Shown: positions 62,241 through 64,000 of the stretch, one piece after another
Layout of the letters: each line of letters begins with the position of its first letter
Position numbering within the stretch: position 1 is the first letter of the stretch
NCBI RefSeq assembly: GCF_001426585.1
Contig: NZ_LMEI01000008.1
Location: 304,708 to 368,707, forward strand
Origin: Streptomyces sp. Root431
GTDB lineage: Bacteria; Actinomycetota; Actinomycetes; Streptomycetales; Streptomycetaceae
DNA length: 64,000 nt
Reading direction: 5' to 3'
Notes under the pieces: model-generated
The model's database searches: none
The model's input: the letters and a program-made list of their open reading frames with translations, nothing else
Told to the model about the DNA's origin: nothing
Made by a program: the position numbers and the translations under genes

Positions 62241-64000
62241 ATGAGACGCAGAGCGAGATCGATCCTCGCCGCGGCTTCACTGCTGATCGCGGGAGTGGCG
62301 GCGGCACCCGTCGCCGGAGCACAGCCGAACGACCGGGACGGCGGCGACGCCCTCTCCGTATGGCGCGCCAAGGTCACCCAGGAGCAGGTTCCGCTGCTCC
62401 TCGAAGCCGGCGCCGACGCCCACGAGATGACCGAGCAGGTGCCCGCCAAGGGCTCCGCGACGGTCGAGCTCTTCCTCACCGACCGGCAGGCGGGGCAGCT
62501 GCGCGGCCAGGGCGTCGAGCTCGCCGAGCACACCCTGACCGAGCGGGCCGAGCAGCGGAACGCCGCCGCCGGAGACGGCGTCTTCCGCCCGTACAGCGGT
62601 CCGAACGGCCTCAAGCAGGAGATCCTCGACACGGCCAGGGCCAACCCCGGCATCACCAAGGTCGTCTCGATCGGCAAGACCCTCAAGGGCCAGGACATCC
62701 TCGCCCTCAAGGTCAGCAAGGGCGCGGCGCGCGTCAAGGACGGCTCGAAGCCCGCCACGCTCTACCTCTCCAACCAGCACGCACGCGAGTGGATCACCCC
62801 GGAGATGACCCGGCGGCTGCTCCACCACTACCTCGACGGGTACGGCAAGGACGAGCGGATCACCCGGATCGTCGACTCCACCGAGCTGTGGTTCGTGCTC
62901 TCCGCCAACCCGGACGGCTACGACTTCACCCACGCCGACCCCGAGAACCGGCAGTGGCGCAAGAACCTCCGCGACAACGACGGGGACGGGCGGATCGCCT
63001 CGGGCGACGGCGTCGACCTCAACCGGAACTTCGCCTACAAGTGGGGCTACGACAACGAGGGTTCGTCCCCCGACCCGGCCGACGAGACCTTCCGCGGCAC
63101 CGGCCCCATGTCGGAGCCCGAGACCAAGGCCCTCGACGCCTTCCAGAAGCGGATCGGCTTCTCGTACGGCATCAACTACCACTCGGCCGCCCAGCTCCTG
63201 CTGTACGGCGTCGGCTGGCAGGTCGCCACCGACACCCCCGACGACGTGGCCCTCAAGTCCCTCGCCGGCACCCCGCAGAAGTCGGCCGTGCCCGGCTACC
63301 GGCCGCAGGTCTCCTCGGAGCTGTACATCACCAACGGCGAGGCGGACGGACACGCCGCCAACGTCAACGGGATGCAGATGTTCACCCCGGAGATGTCGAC
63401 CTGCGCCACCGCCTCCCGGGTCGACCCGAACGACGCCTGGAACCCGGCCGACTGCGCCTCCGTCTTCACCTTCCCGGACGACGAGAAGCTGATCCAGGCC
63501 GAGTTCGCCAAGAACATCCCCTTCGCGCTCGCCGTCGCCGAGAGCGCCGCCCGCCCGGACAAGCCCGTCTCCCCGGTCGGCACGGAGGCCCCCGACTTCA
63601 CCCCGGCCGCCTTCACCACGTCCTACGCCCGCGGCGGGGACCAGGAGGTCGCCGTCACCGCGCGCAAGTCCCTGCGCGACAAGACGCTGACCTACCGGAT
63701 CAACGGCGGCCGCACCCACCGCGAGGAGCTCGACGCCTGGAAGGGCGGCGAGACCTACGGCGGCGAGGACAACCTCTACTTCGACGAGTACCGCGCCGAG
63801 GTCGAGGGCGCCGGGCCCGGCGACTCCGTCGAGGTCCGGTTCACCGCCCGCACCCGCGAGGGCAAGGCCACCGCCTCCGCCCCCTTCACCTACAAGGTGG
63901 CCGAGCGGCCCCGCGGCGACGTGCTCGTCCTCGCCGACGAGGGCGGCACCACCGCGGCGAAGCACACCGCCGCCTACGTGAAGGCGCTCGCCGACAACGG
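62241..64000 (+). CDS. Secreted M14 zinc carboxypeptidase, 3' end outside the window
   Basis: 586 residues are visible. Signal peptide (about 1-27, ending AGAQ) and a propeptide of about 100 residues lead to the catalytic domain: zinc ligands in NQHAREW (His near 180 and Glu near 183) and YHSAAQ (His near 313), substrate Arg in DLNRNFAYKWG, and catalytic Glu in FTPEMSTC. A beta-rich region (about 450-560) follows and the protein continues past the window. The fold and order are like the large Streptomyces metallo-carboxypeptidases of the T/zinc carboxypeptidase group. GGGGGG lies five bases before the ATG. Confidence 0.93.
   Translation, partial: MRRRARSILAAASLLIAGVAAAPVAGAQPNDRDGGDALSVWRAKVTQEQVPLLLEAGADAHEMTEQVPAKGSATVELFLTDRQAGQLRGQGVELAEHTLTERAEQRNAAAGDGVFRPYSGPNGLKQEILDTARANPGITKVVSIGKTLKGQDILALKVSKGAARVKDGSKPATLYLSNQHAREWITPEMTRRLLHHYLDGYGKDERITRIVDSTELWFVLSANPDGYDFTHADPENRQWRKNLRDNDGDGRIASGDGVDLNRNFAYKWGYDNEGSSPDPADETFRGTGPMSEPETKALDAFQKRIGFSYGINYHSAAQLLLYGVGWQVATDTPDDVALKSLAGTPQKSAVPGYRPQVSSELYITNGEADGHAANVNGMQMFTPEMSTCATASRVDPNDAWNPADCASVFTFPDDEKLIQAEFAKNIPFALAVAESAARPDKPVSPVGTEAPDFTPAAFTTSYARGGDQEVAVTARKSLRDKTLTYRINGGRTHREELDAWKGGETYGGEDNLYFDEYRAEVEGAGPGDSVEVRFTARTREGKATASAPFTYKVAERPRGDVLVLADEGGTTAAKHTAAYVKALADN

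Noticed and set aside
1..64000. LexA boxes (GAAC-N4-GTTC) before the repair genes
   Set aside because: I found none in front of polA, ogt, uvrB, uvrA, or uvrC by eye; this agrees with LexA-independent control but a matrix search was not possible.
1..64000. tRNA, rRNA, insertion sequence, prophage, CRISPR, or secondary metabolite cluster
   Set aside because: No cloverleaf, transposase, integrase, spaced direct repeats, or multidomain synthase could be recognised anywhere in the window.

Overview
The window is chromosomal DNA from a Streptomyces or very close relative. GC content is very high with GC-rich third codon positions, many GTG starts, long spurious open frames opposite real genes, a long chaplin, whiA, a mycothiol-dependent isomerase-family protein, PAC2, DUF3068 and MHYT proteins, and leaderless genes. 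The order polA - rpsA - coaE - uvrB - uvrA - uvrC - rapZ - yvcK - whiA is that of the Streptomyces core chromosome. I see no rRNA or tRNA gene, insertion sequence, phage, CRISPR array or biosynthetic cluster.

Layout. 1-13.9 kb: a cut-off molybdopterin oxidoreductase diverges from polA. Then come a class A beta-lactamase-fold hydrolase and an overlapping convergent DUF4184 membrane protein, a lytic transglycosylase-like secreted protein, a small membrane protein with DUF3068, the helicase hrpB and a methyltransferase. 14-18 kb: rpsA behind a strong promoter and long leader, PAC2, coaE and a TPR protein. 18-25.4 kb: two small membrane or lipoprotein genes, a SNF2 helicase/SWIM zinc-finger pair, a long chaplin, DUF2293 and a small anchored protein. 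25.4-32.4 kb: an aminotransferase divergent from an HxlR regulator with a double operator, two cupins, MerR/SDR, a uridine-kinase-like protein, and the psuG-psuK pseudouridine operon. 32.4-39.5 kb: a secreted phosphoesterase, transporters, a beta-propeller protein, ogt and an MHYT protein. 39.6-52 kb: uvrB, a Ter stress-protein group, an MHS transporter, a metallo-beta-lactamase-fold hydrolase, a maleylpyruvate isomerase-family gene and uvrA. 52-64 kb: a Rieske lipoprotein, an HTH-like protein, a C70-type protease with an anchored partner, a secreted protein, an SDR, then the uvrC-rapZ-yvcK-whiA operon and the start of an M14 carboxypeptidase.

The main finding is regulatory. A promoter of the form TGTCRGTN-N8-TAnnnT lies at nearly fixed distance in front of ogt, uvrB, uvrC and an MBL-fold hydrolase. 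It also lies in front of a TerD-family gene, and in weaker form in front of polA and the SNF2/SWIM pair. This is the layout of the LexA-independent RecA-NDp/PafBC DNA-damage promoter described in mycobacteria. In the four clear repair-type cases the predicted start of transcription falls on or within a base or two of the start codon, giving leaderless messages. If correct, one damage regulon covers excision repair, alkylation repair, a Ter group, an uncharacterised hydrolase and, through the uvrC operon, the sporulation regulator WhiA.

All functions are read from the sequence and family knowledge; no database search was run.
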